Shown: one piece after another, positions 1 through 14,897 of the stretch
Position numbering within the stretch: the stretch's first letter is position 1
Layout of the letters: the number at the start of each line of letters is the position of its first letter
Assembly (NCBI RefSeq): GCF_028737315.1
Contig: NZ_JAQZAO010000002.1
Span: 372,001 to 436,000, forward strand
Length of the DNA: 64,000 nucleotides
Direction of reading: 5' to 3'
Source of the DNA: Actinomycetospora lemnae
Lineage (GTDB): Bacteria; Actinomycetota; Actinomycetes; Mycobacteriales; Pseudonocardiaceae
Translations under genes and position numbers: made by a program
The notes under the pieces: generated by a model
What the model was told of the DNA's origin: nothing
The model's input: the letters and a program-made list of their open reading frames with translations, nothing else
The model's database searches: none

Positions 1-500
1 ATCTCGAGGCGGTAGCCGCGCAGGCCCAGCGCGCGGAAGCCGGCGTCGGCGACGGCGAGGACCTCGGCGTCCAGGGCCGGGTCGTCGACACCGATCGCCT
101 CGACGCCCACCTGCTGCAGCTGGCGGAACCGCCCGGCCTGGGGGCGCTCGTAGCGGAAGAACGGCCCGGCGTAGCGCAGCTTGACCGGCAGCCCGCCCTT
201 GTCGAGGCCGTGCTCGATGACCGACCGGACGACGCCCGCGGTGCCCTCGGGGCGCAGGGTCACCGAGCGGCCGCCGCGGTCGTCGAACGAGTACATCTCC
301 TTGGACACGACGTCGGTCGACTCGCCGACCCCGCGGGCGTAGAGCGCGGTGTCCTCGAAGACGGGCAGCTCGATGTGCGCGTAGCCGGCGCGGTCGGCCT
401 CGCGGACGAGCGTGTCGCGCACCGTCGTGAACTCGGGCCCGACGTACTCCGGGATGCCCTTGGGCGCGGCGAACCCGCCGGGCGGGACCTGCGCGCTCAC
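1..500 (-). CDS. hisS: Histidyl-tRNA synthetase, N-terminal part (3' end outside window)
   Basis: Charges tRNA-His with histidine in the cytoplasm (class II aminoacyl-tRNA synthetase). About 166 N-terminal residues are present. They open with the class II HisRS region ([13 protein letters not shown], then a motif 1 region around P45) and include the motif 2 loop [13 protein letters not shown] at about residues 115-127, which contacts ATP and the acceptor end. The GTG start overlaps the stop of the upstream hydrolase gene by 4 bp (GTGA), so the two are probably translationally coupled. The gene runs off the left edge and the C-terminal anticodon domain is not visible. Assignment is from recognised motifs and is firm. 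Confidence 0.95.
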   Translation of the reverse strand, partial: MSAQVPPGGFAAPKGIPEYVGPEFTTVRDTLVREADRAGYAHIELPVFEDTALYARGVGESTDVVSKEMYSFDDRGGRSVTLRPEGTAGVVRSVIEHGLDKGGLPVKLRYAGPFFRYERPQAGRFRQLQQVGVEAIGVDDPALDAEVLAVADAGFRALGLRGYRLE

Positions 501-1213
501 AGGTGCCGTCCGGGCGCGCTCGTCAGGCCCTGCACGAACGGGTTGGAGGTGCGCTCCTGACCGACGGTGGTCATCGGGCCGTGGCCGGGCAGCACCGCGG
601 TCTCGTCGGGCAGCGAGAGGATCTTGTCGCGCAGCGACGCCATCATCTCCTCGGTGCTCCCGCCGGGCAGGTCGGTGCGCCCGATGCTGCCCTGGAAGAG
701 CGTGTCGCCGGCCAGCAGGAACGGCTGGCCCTCCTCGGTGGCCGACCGGAACACCACCGAGCCGCGGGTGTGCCCCGGCGTGTGGTCGACGGTCAGGCGC
801 AGGCCGGCGAGCTCGAGCTCCGCGCCGTCGGCGAGGACCTCCACCGAGCGCGGCTCGCGGAACTCCAGCCCCGGGTACATCGCGGCGATCTGCTGGCCCA
901 TCGGCCCGACGGAGCCGAGCGGGTCGGCGAGCATGTGCCGGTCCTCGGGGTGGATCCAGGCGGGGATGTCGTCGCCGTCGCAGACGGGCGTGACCGACCA
1001 CATGTGGTCCATGTGCCCGTGCGTGAGCAGCACCGCCACCGGGGTCAGACGGTGGCGCGCGAGCACCTCGCGCAGCCCCTCCTCGGCGTCCTGGCCCGGA
1101 TCGACCACCACGGCGGACTCCCCGGGTCCGGGCGCGACCACGAAGCAGTTGGTCTGGAACACCCCGGCCGCGAAGGCCTCGACCAGCACGTCCTCGTCCT
1201 CCTCGGCTCGCAC
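497..1213 (-). CDS. MBL-fold metallo-hydrolase (glyoxalase II-like)
   Basis: A 238-residue cytoplasmic metallo-beta-lactamase-fold hydrolase of the glyoxalase II/YcbL type, likely a thioester hydrolase; the substrate is not known. The metal ligands are all visible: HGHMDH at 65-70, His148 in TPGHTRGS, Asp170 in AGDTLF and His211 in LPGHG. Start is GTG at 1213. A TAGGCT hexamer at 1237-1242 (minus) could be its -10 element, giving a short leader. It shares the 1214-1292 interval with the divergent cyclophilin gene and overlaps hisS by 4 bp, so it is probably the first gene of a two-gene unit. A hydrolase of this type next to hisS is common in actinobacteria. Confidence 0.9.
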   Translation of the reverse strand: MRAEEDEDVLVEAFAAGVFQTNCFVVAPGPGESAVVVDPGQDAEEGLREVLARHRLTPVAVLLTHGHMDHMWSVTPVCDGDDIPAWIHPEDRHMLADPLGSVGPMGQQIAAMYPGLEFREPRSVEVLADGAELELAGLRLTVDHTPGHTRGSVVFRSATEEGQPFLLAGDTLFQGSIGRTDLPGGSTEEMMASLRDKILSLPDETAVLPGHGPMTTVGQERTSNPFVQGLTSAPGRHL

Positions 1214-1292
1214 GGTGGTGGGATCGGCGACCCGACCAGCCTAGTCGAGACCCTCACGGGGACCGGTCGGCGCGGTTCCTACGATGTCCGCC

Positions 1293-2099
1293 GTGCCGAC
1301 GAACGAGCAGCGCCGGAAGGCCGCCAAGCGCAAGCTGGAACGCCAGATCGAACGGCGGGCCGAGCGGGCGAAGCGCCGTCGGCAGCGCCTGGCGCTGATC
1401 TCCGTGGTGGCGGTCGTGGCCGTGGTCGCGGTCGCCGCGGGCATCTACTTCCTGGTGTCGGGGCCGAGCGAGCCCGAGCCGGTGGCCGCGCCGGCCTGCC
1501 AGTACAACCCCTCGGAGCCGGCCGCCAAGCCCAACACCCCACCGGACCCGAACCCGCCGGCCACCGGCACGGTGAACGTCGACCTGCAGACCTCGCAGGG
1601 TGCGATCCCGCTGACACTGGACCGGGCGTCGGCGCCGTGCGCGGTGAACGCCGTGGTCAGCCTCGCGTCGCAGGGCTTCTACGACGACACCCCGTGCCCG
1701 CGCCTCGTCACCGGCCAGGGTCTCCAGGTGCTCCAGTGCGGCGACCCGACCGGCTCCGGCGCGGGCGGGCCGGGGTACCAGTACGCCGAGGAGCCCCCGC
1801 AGGGCCTGCCGCCGTACCCGGGCGCCGAGGGCCAGGCGTCGACGTACGCCCGCGGCCTCGTCGCCATGGCCAAGAGCTCCCAGCCCGGCTCGACCGGGAG
1901 CCAGTTCTTCCTCGTCTACGGCGACTCGGCGCTGCCGCCGGAGTACTCGGTGATCGGGCGGATCGCGACCGAGGGGCTCGCCGTGCTCGACCGCGTCGGC
2001 GCGGGCGGCGACGACGGCTCGAACCAGGCGGGCGGCGGGGCACCGAACATCCCGGTGCAGATCCAGCGCGCCGTGGTGGCGGCACCGCCCGCGCCGTAG
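1293..2099 (+). CDS. Membrane-anchored cyclophilin-type peptidyl-prolyl isomerase
   Basis: Predicted 268-residue protein with a very basic N-terminal segment, one transmembrane helix (about residues 32-54) and an outside cyclophilin-like domain with the GSTGSQFFLVYGD core. This makes it an extracytoplasmic proline isomerase/folding factor. I chose GTG 1293 over the ATG at 1284. The actinobacterial family normally begins with PTNEQRRKAAKRKLE, and a TACGAT hexamer at 1280-1285 lies exactly 7 nt before this GTG, the layout of a leaderless transcript. The usual active-site arginine FHR motif is not obvious (the region reads TPCPRLVTG), so catalysis may be weak. An exported proline-rich linker follows the helix. 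Confidence 0.88.
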   Translation: MPTNEQRRKAAKRKLERQIERRAERAKRRRQRLALISVVAVVAVVAVAAGIYFLVSGPSEPEPVAAPACQYNPSEPAAKPNTPPDPNPPATGTVNVDLQTSQGAIPLTLDRASAPCAVNAVVSLASQGFYDDTPCPRLVTGQGLQVLQCGDPTGSGAGGPGYQYAEEPPQGLPPYPGAEGQASTYARGLVAMAKSSQPGSTGSQFFLVYGDSALPPEYSVIGRIATEGLAVLDRVGAGGDDGSNQAGGGAPNIPVQIQRAVVAAPPAP

Positions 2100-2196
2100 T
2101 CCGGCAGCGTTCCGGCAGCGTCCTGACAGCGCGGGGCGCCACCGTCGGGACACCGCGCCGGACCCCCCGGCGCGGGACCCGACGGGAGGACCCGCC

Positions 2197-3003
2197 ATGC
2201 CCACGTTCCCCGGCTCCGCCGGCACCGTCTTCCACGACCGCTGGTCGCCGCAGACCCCGGTCCGCGGCACCGTGGTGCTGCTGCACGGCTACGGCGAGCA
2301 CCTCGGTCTCTACGACGCCCTGGCGCGGCGGCTCACGGCGCAGGGCCAGGCCGTGTACGCCCTCGACGCGGTCGGCCACGGACGCAGCGAGGGCGAGCGG
2401 GCGCTCATCGCGTCGTGGGACCTGCTGGTCGACGACGCCCGCACCCTTGCCGAGATCGCCCGTGCCGACCACCCGCAGGTGCCGCTGACGCTCGTCGGCC
2501 ACTCCGGCGGGGCGCTCGCCGCGGTCCTGCTGGCGCAGCGCTCGCCCGGGGTGGCGGACGCCGTGGTGCTCTCGGCGGCGCCGATGCGGTCGCAGGACTG
2601 GATCCACGAGTGGCTCGCGCTCGGCGAGCCGGAGACCCCGGCCGAGGACCCGCGCGAGGGGCTGAGCACGCACCCCGAGTACGTCGACGCCCTGCTCCAC
2701 GACCCGCTGACCCACCACGGCGGCTTCCGGCGGGAGACGTTGCAGGCGGTCACCGACACCTGGCCGGAGGTCGCCGACGGGCTGGCCGCCGGCCGGCCGG
2801 GAGTACCGGTGCTGCTCGTGCACGGCGAGGCGGACCCGGTCGTGCCGGTCGAGCACTCCCGTCTGACCGCGGACCAGCTGCCCGACGCCCGCGTGGTCAC
2901 GTTCCCCGGCGACCTCCACGACGTCCTCAACGAGCACGACCGCGACGCCGTGCACGACGCCGTCGCGGCGTTCGTGGACGAGGTGGCGGCGGTCCGGGCG
3001 TAG
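2197..3003 (+). CDS. Alpha/beta hydrolase, monoacylglycerol lipase/lysophospholipase-like
   Basis: A 268-residue serine hydrolase without a signal peptide. It has the lipase fold signatures in order: oxyanion region LLHGYGEH, the GHGRSEG loop, the nucleophile elbow GHSGG with Ser103, the acid in HGEADPVVP and the catalytic His in the GDLHDVLNE segment. This pattern matches bacterial monoglyceride lipases/lysophospholipases (Hydrolase_4). ATG 2197 follows a GGGAGGA ribosome binding site. The 97-bp gap after the cyclophilin gene holds a tandem TCCGGCAGCGT pair and a GC-rich stem, so the two genes are probably separate units. The exact lipid substrate cannot be told. Confidence 0.87.
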   Translation: MPTFPGSAGTVFHDRWSPQTPVRGTVVLLHGYGEHLGLYDALARRLTAQGQAVYALDAVGHGRSEGERALIASWDLLVDDARTLAEIARADHPQVPLTLVGHSGGALAAVLLAQRSPGVADAVVLSAAPMRSQDWIHEWLALGEPETPAEDPREGLSTHPEYVDALLHDPLTHHGGFRRETLQAVTDTWPEVADGLAAGRPGVPVLLVHGEADPVVPVEHSRLTADQLPDARVVTFPGDLHDVLNEHDRDAVHDAVAAFVDEVAAVRA

Positions 3004-3052
3004 GTCCGGTTCGTCCAAGACGCCTCGTGCGGGCGGGCCCTACCGTCGGTGC

Positions 3053-3436
3053 ATGGCGACGACCGACACCACCGCTCAGGAGCTGATCGCCCTCGTCGAC
3101 GACTGGGCCGCGGCGATCTGCTCCGACGACGCCGACCGCATCGCCGCGTTCATGGACGACGACTGGGCCATCGTCTCGTGGACGGGCGTGACGAGCCGCG
3201 AGGACTTCTTGTCCTTCGTCCGCTCGGGGGCCCTCGGGCACACACGCATGGAGGGGGTCGGCGAGCGCCGGGTGCGCGTGTACGGCGACACCGCCGTGCT
3301 GAGCGTGCGGGTCCTGTCCACCGCCCAGTACGGCGGACAGGACATCCCCGCCGACGAGTGGACGAGCGACGTGTTCGTCCGACGCCCCGCGGGCTGGCGG
3401 TGCGTGCTGACGCACATCACGCCGGTCCAGGAGTGA
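3053..3436 (+). CDS. SnoaL-like / nuclear transport factor 2 fold protein
   Basis: A 127-residue single-domain protein with the cone-shaped NTF2-like fold pattern seen in DUF4440/SnoaL_3 proteins: an N-terminal helix with DDWAAAICSDDADRIAAFMDDDW, then curved strands ending in GWRCVLTHITPVQE. Such proteins are small-molecule binding or isomerase-like; no specific substrate is evident. ATG 3053 is preceded by TACCGT at 3041-3046 with a 6-nt gap and no ribosome binding site, so the transcript is probably leaderless. The gene faces gltD tail to tail. Confidence 0.8.
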   Translation: MATTDTTAQELIALVDDWAAAICSDDADRIAAFMDDDWAIVSWTGVTSREDFLSFVRSGALGHTRMEGVGERRVRVYGDTAVLSVRVLSTAQYGGQDIPADEWTSDVFVRRPAGWRCVLTHITPVQE

Positions 3437-3438
3437 TC

Positions 3439-3479
3439 GAAGTACCGATACGGACGTTGAGTGTCCGCGACGGCACTTC
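3439..3479. terminator. Imperfect inverted repeat between convergent genes
   Basis: The 55-bp gap between the SnoaL-like gene and gltD holds GAAGTACCGATACGGAC, a 7-nt loop and GTCCGCGACGGCACTTC. Thirteen of 17 positions pair, plus one possible G-U. It lies where a bidirectional terminator is expected; there is no U-tract, as is usual in this GC class. Confidence 0.45.
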
Positions 3480-3491
3480 GCTGGCACCACC

Positions 3492-4998
3492 TCAGCCGGC
3501 GGGGCTCAGGGGGACGGCGTTGGGGTGCAGGGGCGCGGGGAGGTCGGTGGCGCCGTCGGGGTCGAGGTAGCGGTCGACGGCGGCGGCGGCGGAGCGGCCC
3601 TCGGCGATGGCCCAGACGATGAGCGAGGCGCCGCGGTGGGCGTCGCCGCAGACGAACACGCCCGGGGCGTCGGTCTGCCAGTCCGAGCCGCAGCCGATCG
3701 AGCCCTTCGGCGTCCGCTCGAGGCCGAGGCCCGGGATGAGCGGCATGTCGTCGGGGCCGGTGAAGCCGATGGAGAACAGCACGAGGTCGCACGGCATCTC
3801 GTGCACCTCCTCGCTGGTCGGCACGACCTCGCGGCGCCCGTCGGCGTCGCGGCGCACCTCCACCGACGACAGCTCGACGGCCCGCACGTGGCCGCGGTCG
3901 TCGCCGACGAAGCGGCGCACGGCCGTCGCGAACAGGCGCTCGCCGCCCTCCTCGAGCGCCGGCGGGGTGCGGAACACGTACGGCCAGGTCGGCCAGGGCG
4001 ACGACGACTCCTCGCGGGTCTTCGGCGGCGGCGGGTACTGGTCGAGCTGGTGCACGCCGATCGCGCCCTGGCGGGTGGCGGTGCCGTAGCAGTCGGCGCC
4101 GGTGTCGCCGCCGCCGATGATGACGACGTTCTTGCCGCGCGCGTTGATCGGCGAGGGCCCGTCGCCCTCGCACTCGCGGTTGGCCGGGACCAGGTACTCC
4201 ATCGCCAGGTGGATGCCCTCGAGGTCGCGGCCCTCGATCGTCCGGTCGTCGCGCCCGGCCAGCGCCCCGACCGCGAGCACCACCGCGTCGTGGTCGGCGC
4301 GCAGGCGCTCGACCGGCATGTCGTCGCCCCCGACCTCGCAGTTCGTCACGAAGCGGGTGCCCTCGGTGCGCATCTGCTCGAGGCGCCGGTCGACCTCCCA
4401 CTTCTCGAACTTGAACTCCGGGATGCCGTAGCGCATGAGCCCGCCGAGGCGGTCGTCGCGCTCGTAGACGGTGACGTCGTGGCCGGCGCGCGTGAGCTGC
4501 TGGGCCGCGGCGAGACCCGCCGGCCCGGATCCGACCACGGCGACCCGCTTGCCCGTGCTGATCGCGGGCGGCTGCGGCGTGACGTGGCCGTCGAGCCAGC
4601 CGTTCTCCGCGATCGACCACTCGACGCGCTTGATCGCCACCGCGCCGGGCTGGCTCGTGATCGACAGGACGCACGCCGCCTCGCACGGCGCGGGGCACAG
4701 CGCGCCCGTGAACTCGGGGAAGTTGTTCGTCGCGTGCAGTCGTTCGGTCGCGCGCGCCCACTCCCCCCGCCGCACGTGGTCGTTCCACTCGGGGATGAGG
4801 TTGCCGAGCGGACAGCCCGCCCCGCCGGAGTGGCAGAACGGGATGCCGCAGTCCATGCAGCGCGCGGCCTGCGTCTGCGTGCCCGCGCGGACCTCCGGGT
4901 CGGTCAGCGGGGCGTAGAGCTCGTGCCAGTCGGTGCGGCGCTGCTCGACCGGACGCTTGGGGTTGTCCTGCCGCTCGTACTTGAGGAACCCGCGCGGG

Positions 4999-5006
<8 letters not shown>
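3492..5006 (-). CDS. gltD: Glutamate synthase (NADPH) small subunit
   Basis: A 504-residue FAD/iron-sulfur subunit that passes electrons from NADPH to GltB for glutamate formation from 2-oxoglutarate and glutamine. The N-terminal cysteine clusters (Cys50, 53, 58, 65 and Cys104, 108, 112) hold the 4Fe-4S centres. An FAD site [12 protein letters not shown] sits near residue 154, an NADP site [11 protein letters not shown] in the middle and a second FAD-contact region [14 protein letters not shown] near the C-terminus. The GTG start at 5006 overlaps the gltB stop by 8 bp (GTGGCTGA), so the two subunits are translationally coupled. Length is slightly above the usual 480-490 residues. Confidence 0.96.
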
Positions 5007-9627
<4,621 letters not shown>

Positions 9628-9862
9628 CGGTGCCTCCTCGTCGTCACGGGACGGGTGGTGGGTGACCCGGGGACGACGATGGCCCAGGACGGATGCGCAG
9701 CGGGTCCGTGGAGGTCCCGGAGAATTCGACGGAGGTCGTCGTCCGGGGACGGGCACGGACCGGCGGCGCGGGACCCCGACGTCCTGCGCGGTGCGCGATC
9801 GATGGTAGTCCGTGGACGACCGTGTGGCGCGCCGGTGAACGGCCGGCGCCCGTGTGATGCGG

Positions 9863-11086
9863 CTAGCTCTTGGCGGCCGACGGGGGCTCCGCCGGCGCGT
9901 CCTCCTCCTGCTCCGGGTCGGCGGGCTCCGCGTCGACGCTGCTGCTGTCGGCCGACCCGCCCTTGCCGCCGGGCGCCGCCGCGGGCGTCCGCTCCGAGTA
10001 CCGCACCTGCGCCTCGTTCTCGGAGCGCTGGTCCTCGTCCGGGTCCCCGGTACTTCCGTTGCGTGTCACGGGATTCGACGTACCCGGGCCGTCGTCGCCC
10101 GAACCGGCATCGGAGGTGGTGTCGCCGGGGGCCTCGCCGGTGCCGTGCGGGTCGGGGCCCTGGTCCGCCGCGCGCCCGAAGACCTCCCGCGGACGGCCGC
10201 GCATCCACACGAGGTAGGCCACCGCCCCCGCGAACACCAGCGCGGAGACCACGACGTTGATCCGGACGTCGCCGAACACGCGGGTCGCGGGGTCGGTGCG
10301 CATCAGCTCGATGACGAAGCGGCCGGCCGTGTAGCCCGCGACGTAGAGCGCGAACGCGCGGCCGTGGGAGAGCCGGAAGCGCCGGTCGGCCCACACCACG
10401 AGGGCGGCGACGGCGAGGTTCCAGAGCAGCTCGTAGAGGAACGTCGGGTGCACGACCGCCACGGGCGTCGTGTCGAGCGCGACGCCGGCGAGGTTGTCGG
10501 GCAGGCCCGTCGAGGGGTCGACGCGGCGGTAGAGCTCGAGGCCCCACGGCAGCGTCGTCGGGGCGCCGTAGAGCTCCTGGTTGAACCAGTTGCCCAGCCG
10601 GCCGATGGCCTGCGCGGTGACGATGCCGGGCGCGGCGGCGTCCGCGAACGCCGTCAGCGGCACCCCGCGGCGCCGGCACCCGATCCAGGCGCCCACGCCG
10701 CCCAGCGCGATCGCGCCCCAGATGCCGAGCCCGCCCTGCCAGATGTACAGCGCGGCCACCGGGTCGCCGCCAGGCCCGAAGTAGGTCGGCCAGTCGGTGG
10801 CGACGTGGTAGAGCCGCCCACCGGTCAGCCCGAACGGCACCGCGAACACGGCGATGTCGGTGACGGTGCCGGGCTCGCCGCCGCGGGCGACGAAGCGGCG
10901 CTCGGTCCAGAGGATCGCCACGACGATCCCGACGATGATGCAGAGCGCGTACGCGCGCAGCGGCACCGGCCCGAGCTGCCAGACGCCCTGGGGCGGGCTG
11001 GGCAGGTAGGTGGGCAGGTAGGTGGGCAGAGACGTGGGCAGAGACATGGGCAGAGCCGTGGCCGCTGTCTGCACCGCTGGGAGCAC
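9863..11086 (-). CDS. lgt: Prolipoprotein diacylglyceryl transferase
   Basis: Integral membrane enzyme that moves a diacylglyceryl group from phosphatidylglycerol to the lipobox cysteine of prolipoproteins. Seven hydrophobic segments are visible, with the Lgt signature [13 protein letters not shown] at about residues 162-174 and the YHVATDWP and [11 protein letters not shown] motifs. The 407-residue length exceeds the bacterial norm because of a hydrophilic acidic C-terminal tail of about 110 residues, common in actinobacteria. The N-terminus carries an LPTY/LPTS-type repeat encoded by five 12-bp units (11001-11060). Start is uncertain: GTG 11086 lies 7 nt after TAGCGT (11094-11099, minus), GTG 11095 is in frame upstream, and ATG 11046 is inside the repeat. 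It follows trpA closely. Confidence 0.93.
   Translation of the reverse strand: MLPAVQTAATALPMSLPTSLPTYLPTYLPSPPQGVWQLGPVPLRAYALCIIVGIVVAILWTERRFVARGGEPGTVTDIAVFAVPFGLTGGRLYHVATDWPTYFGPGGDPVAALYIWQGGLGIWGAIALGGVGAWIGCRRRGVPLTAFADAAAPGIVTAQAIGRLGNWFNQELYGAPTTLPWGLELYRRVDPSTGLPDNLAGVALDTTPVAVVHPTFLYELLWNLAVAALVVWADRRFRLSHGRAFALYVAGYTAGRFVIELMRTDPATRVFGDVRINVVVSALVFAGAVAYLVWMRGRPREVFGRAADQGPDPHGTGEAPGDTTSDAGSGDDGPGTSNPVTRNGSTGDPDEDQRSENEAQVRYSERTPAAAPGGKGGSADSSSVDAEPADPEQEEDAPAEPPSAAKS
11001..11060. repeat. Five 12-bp tandem repeats in the 5' end of lgt
   Basis: Plus-strand units GGCAGGTAGGTG (twice), GGCAGAGACGTG, GGCAGAGACATG and GGCAGAGCCGTG follow each other without gaps. On the minus strand they encode the [16 protein letters not shown] series before the first membrane helix of Lgt. 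Unit length is a multiple of three, so copy number can vary without breaking the frame. Confidence 0.9.
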
Positions 11087-11110
11087 GGCCGCCACGCTAT
11101 CGCCCGACGG

Positions 11111-11952
11111 TCAGCGCCCCGTGTGCTGGCCCCGCACCCCGGCGGCGAGCTCGGTGGTCAGCCGCGCGACGGCCGCGCGCCCGTGCTCGGCCGCGCTGAC
11201 GAGCGCCGAGCCGACGATGACGCCGTCGGCGAAGCCCGCCACCTCGCCGGCCTGGGCGCCGTTGCGCACACCGAGACCGACGCCGATCGGGAGGTCCGTG
11301 TGCGCGCGGGCGCGGGCGACGAGGGTGGACGCCGTGCCGGACACCGCGTCGCGGGCGCCCGTCACGCCCATCGTCGAGGCGGCGTAGAGGAAGCCCCGCG
11401 TGGCCGCGGTGGTGGCGGCGATGCGCTCGTCGGTGGACGACGGCGCGACGAGGAAGATCGGGGCGATGCCCTCGCGGTCGGCGGCGGCGAGCCAGCCCGT
11501 CGGTCCCGAGGCCTCGTCGGGCACGAGGTCCGGGGTGATGACGCCGAGCCCGCCGGCGTTCGCCAGGTCGCGGGCGAAGGCGGCCGGGCCTCCCCCGCCC
11601 TCCCGCCCGCTGCCGTAGCGCAGCACCGGGTTCCAGTACGTCATGACCACCGCGCGGCCACCGCGGGCGGCGAGCTGCTCCACGACCCCGAGCGTGTCGC
11701 GCACCCGGACCCCGGCCCGCAGCGCGGTCTCCACGGCGTGCTGGACCACGGGGCCGTCGAGCACCGGGTCGGAGTACGGCAGCCCGACCTCGACGAGGTC
11801 CGCGCCGGCGTCCAGCACCTGCGTGAGCAGGCCCAGCGAGCCCTTCACCGTCGGGTAGCCGGCGGGCAGGTAGCCGATGAGGGCGGCGCGGTCCTCGGCC
11901 TTCGCGGCGGCGAAGACCTCGCCGAGGCGGTCGACACCGGTGAGCGAGGCGG

Positions 11953-11956
<4 letters not shown>
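11111..11956 (-). CDS. trpA: Tryptophan synthase alpha subunit
   Basis: A 281-residue TIM-barrel subunit that cleaves indole-3-glycerol phosphate to indole and glyceraldehyde-3-phosphate. Catalytic residues appear in [10 protein letters not shown] (Glu56 and Asp63), with the phosphate-binding glycine loops GVTGAR and GVGLGVRNG further on. GTG 11956 overlaps the trpB stop by 4 bp (GTGA), as expected for a coupled alpha-beta pair. The longer open frame running back through trpB is a shadow. Fourth in the trpE-TIGR02234-trpC-trpB-trpA run. Confidence 0.96.
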
Positions 11957-13266
<1,310 letters not shown>

Positions 13267-13342
13267 CGTGGTGCTTCTTCCTGCGCGGCGGAGGGGACGC
13301 CGGTGATGCTACGAGGGCCGGCGAGGGGGATACGGCGCAGCG

Positions 13343-14152
13343 TCAGCGCGCGGGCTTCGGGCACGCCGGGTGCGACCCGGCGGTGACCAGCTGACGCACC
13401 GCGGCGCGCGGGTCCTCGGCCGTCGCCATCGACTCGCCGACCAGGACCGCGTCGGCGCCGTGGCCGGCGTAGGTCATGAGGTCGCCCGGCCCGCGGACGC
13501 CGGACTCGGCCACCCGGATCACCTCGCCGGGCAGGCCCGGGGCGATGCGGCTGAACACCGAGCGGTCGACCTCGAGGGTGTGGAGGTCGCGGGCGTTGAT
13601 GCCGACGAGCTTGGCGCCGGCCCGCAGCGCCATGTCGGCCTCCTCCTCGTTGTGCACCTCGACCAGGGCCGTCATCCCGAGGGACTCGACCCGGTCGACG
13701 AGCGCGTCGAGGGCGTTCTGCTCGAGCACCGAGCACATGAGCAGCACGAGGTCCGCGCCGTGGGCCCGCGCCTCGTGCACCTGGTAGGTGCCGACCACGA
13801 AGTCCTTGCGCAGCACCGGGACGTCGACCGTCGCGCGCACCGCGTCGAGGTCGTCGAGCGAGCCGCCGAAGAACCGCTGCTCGGTGAGCACGCTGATGAC
13901 CCGCGCGCCGCCGTCGACGTAGCGGCCGGCGAGCCACGCCGGGTCCGGGATGTCGGCCATGTGACCCTTGGAGGGGCTCGCGCGCTTGACCTCCGCGATG
14001 ACCCCGATGCCGGGGCCCTGGAGGGCGGCGAGCGCGTCGCGCGCGGGCGGCGCGGAGGCCGCCTTGTCCTTGATGACGTCGAAGGGGACGGCGGCTTCCC
14101 GGGCGGCGAGGTCGGCTCGGACCCCTTCGAGGATCTGCTCCAGGACGCTCAC
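13343..14152 (-). CDS. trpC: Indole-3-glycerol phosphate synthase
   Basis: A 269-residue TIM-barrel decarboxylase/cyclase that makes indole-3-glycerol phosphate from CdRP. Key residues: [10 protein letters not shown] (Glu54, Lys56), VLRKDFVV (Lys116, the general acid) and LVEVHNEEE, with [11 protein letters not shown] and ESGV in the C-terminal half. GTG 14152 was chosen because the family begins SVLEQIL-VRxDLAARE at this point; ATG 14191 would add 13 residues ([13 protein letters not shown]) and is the alternative. trpD, trpG and trpF are not in the window. Neighbouring genes are co-directional. Confidence 0.95.
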   Translation of the reverse strand: MSVLEQILEGVRADLAAREAAVPFDVIKDKAASAPPARDALAALQGPGIGVIAEVKRASPSKGHMADIPDPAWLAGRYVDGGARVISVLTEQRFFGGSLDDLDAVRATVDVPVLRKDFVVGTYQVHEARAHGADLVLLMCSVLEQNALDALVDRVESLGMTALVEVHNEEEADMALRAGAKLVGINARDLHTLEVDRSVFSRIAPGLPGEVIRVAESGVRGPGDLMTYAGHGADAVLVGESMATAEDPRAAVRQLVTAGSHPACPKPAR

Positions 14153-14192
14153 GCCGGGTCTGCCCCTTTCCCCCGTCCGAGTTCGCTCCATG

Positions 14193-14897
14193 TTAACCCG
14201 CCCCTCCCGGAGGTCCTGCCACCCCGTCGGAGCGTCCGGATCGCGTGCCGTCCGGCGGCGGTGACTCCGCCTCGTGGGTGGGGTGGCTCGTCGGTCCGTG
14301 CGTGGGCTCCCCGGTGGGGTCACGTCCCTCGTCGAGGGCCTCCCACAGCGCGCGGTCCGGGTCGGCGGGACGGGGCCGCCCGCCCGCCGCGCCGGGCGCG
14401 TCGTACTGCGCGCCCATCCGCGGCAGGACCGCGGCCCAGCGGATCGTCAGCAGGCCCGCGGCGAGCATGAGCAGCCCCCCGAGCAGCGCGAGCAGCGGGC
14501 CGCCGACGACGGCCTCGGCCGGCAGCGGCCGGTCACCCGGGCGCACACCGACGGGCAGCGCCTCGGTCGCGGGGGCGACCAGCCCGGTGGCGGCGCGCAG
14601 CACCGCCCAGAGCCCGGCGACGGCCACGAGCGTGCCGACGACCCGGCGCCCCCAGCCCGCCGTCGCGACGAGCCCGCCGACGGCGGCCAGGCACAGCAGC
14701 GCCCAGGGCACGAGGATCGGCTCGGCGGTCGCGCCGTCGGCCGTGCTGGTGCGCGGCCCCGGGACGCCCTCGACGACCTGGCTGACCCACGTCAGCCGCG
14801 ACGCCCCCCACAGCACCGCCGCGGCCACGGCGAGCAGCACCGCGAGCATCCCGAGCAGGCGCCCGGGCGGGGCGGAGGGGCGGCGCGGGACGGTCAC
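14193..14897 (-). CDS. Trp-operon-associated membrane protein (TIGR02234 family)
   Basis: A 234-residue integral membrane protein with about four helices (near residues 13-32, 63-82, 86-105 and 130-152) and a hydrophilic cytoplasmic tail. The conserved tail motif [17 protein letters not shown] and the position between trpE and trpC identify the TIGR02234 family, found almost only in actinobacterial trp operons. Its job is unknown. The start overlaps the trpE stop by 4 bp (14894-14897), giving translational coupling. Only about 40 bp separate its end from trpC, which also argues for a single transcript. Confidence 0.9.
   Translation of the reverse strand: MTVPRRPSAPPGRLLGMLAVLLAVAAAVLWGASRLTWVSQVVEGVPGPRTSTADGATAEPILVPWALLCLAAVGGLVATAGWGRRVVGTLVAVAGLWAVLRAATGLVAPATEALPVGVRPGDRPLPAEAVVGGPLLALLGGLLMLAAGLLTIRWAAVLPRMGAQYDAPGAAGGRPRPADPDRALWEALDEGRDPTGEPTHGPTSHPTHEAESPPPDGTRSGRSDGVAGPPGGAG

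Noticed and set aside
503-2488. Long plus-strand open frame of 661 codons
   Set aside because: It is a shadow of the hydrolase and cyclophilin genes; composition is Arg/Gly/Ala-rich with no motifs, as expected for antisense frames in this GC class.
9628-9756. Upstream extension of gltB
   Set aside because: The strong GAGGAGG site before ATG 9627 and the conserved propeptide length before Cys25 argue for the shorter start.
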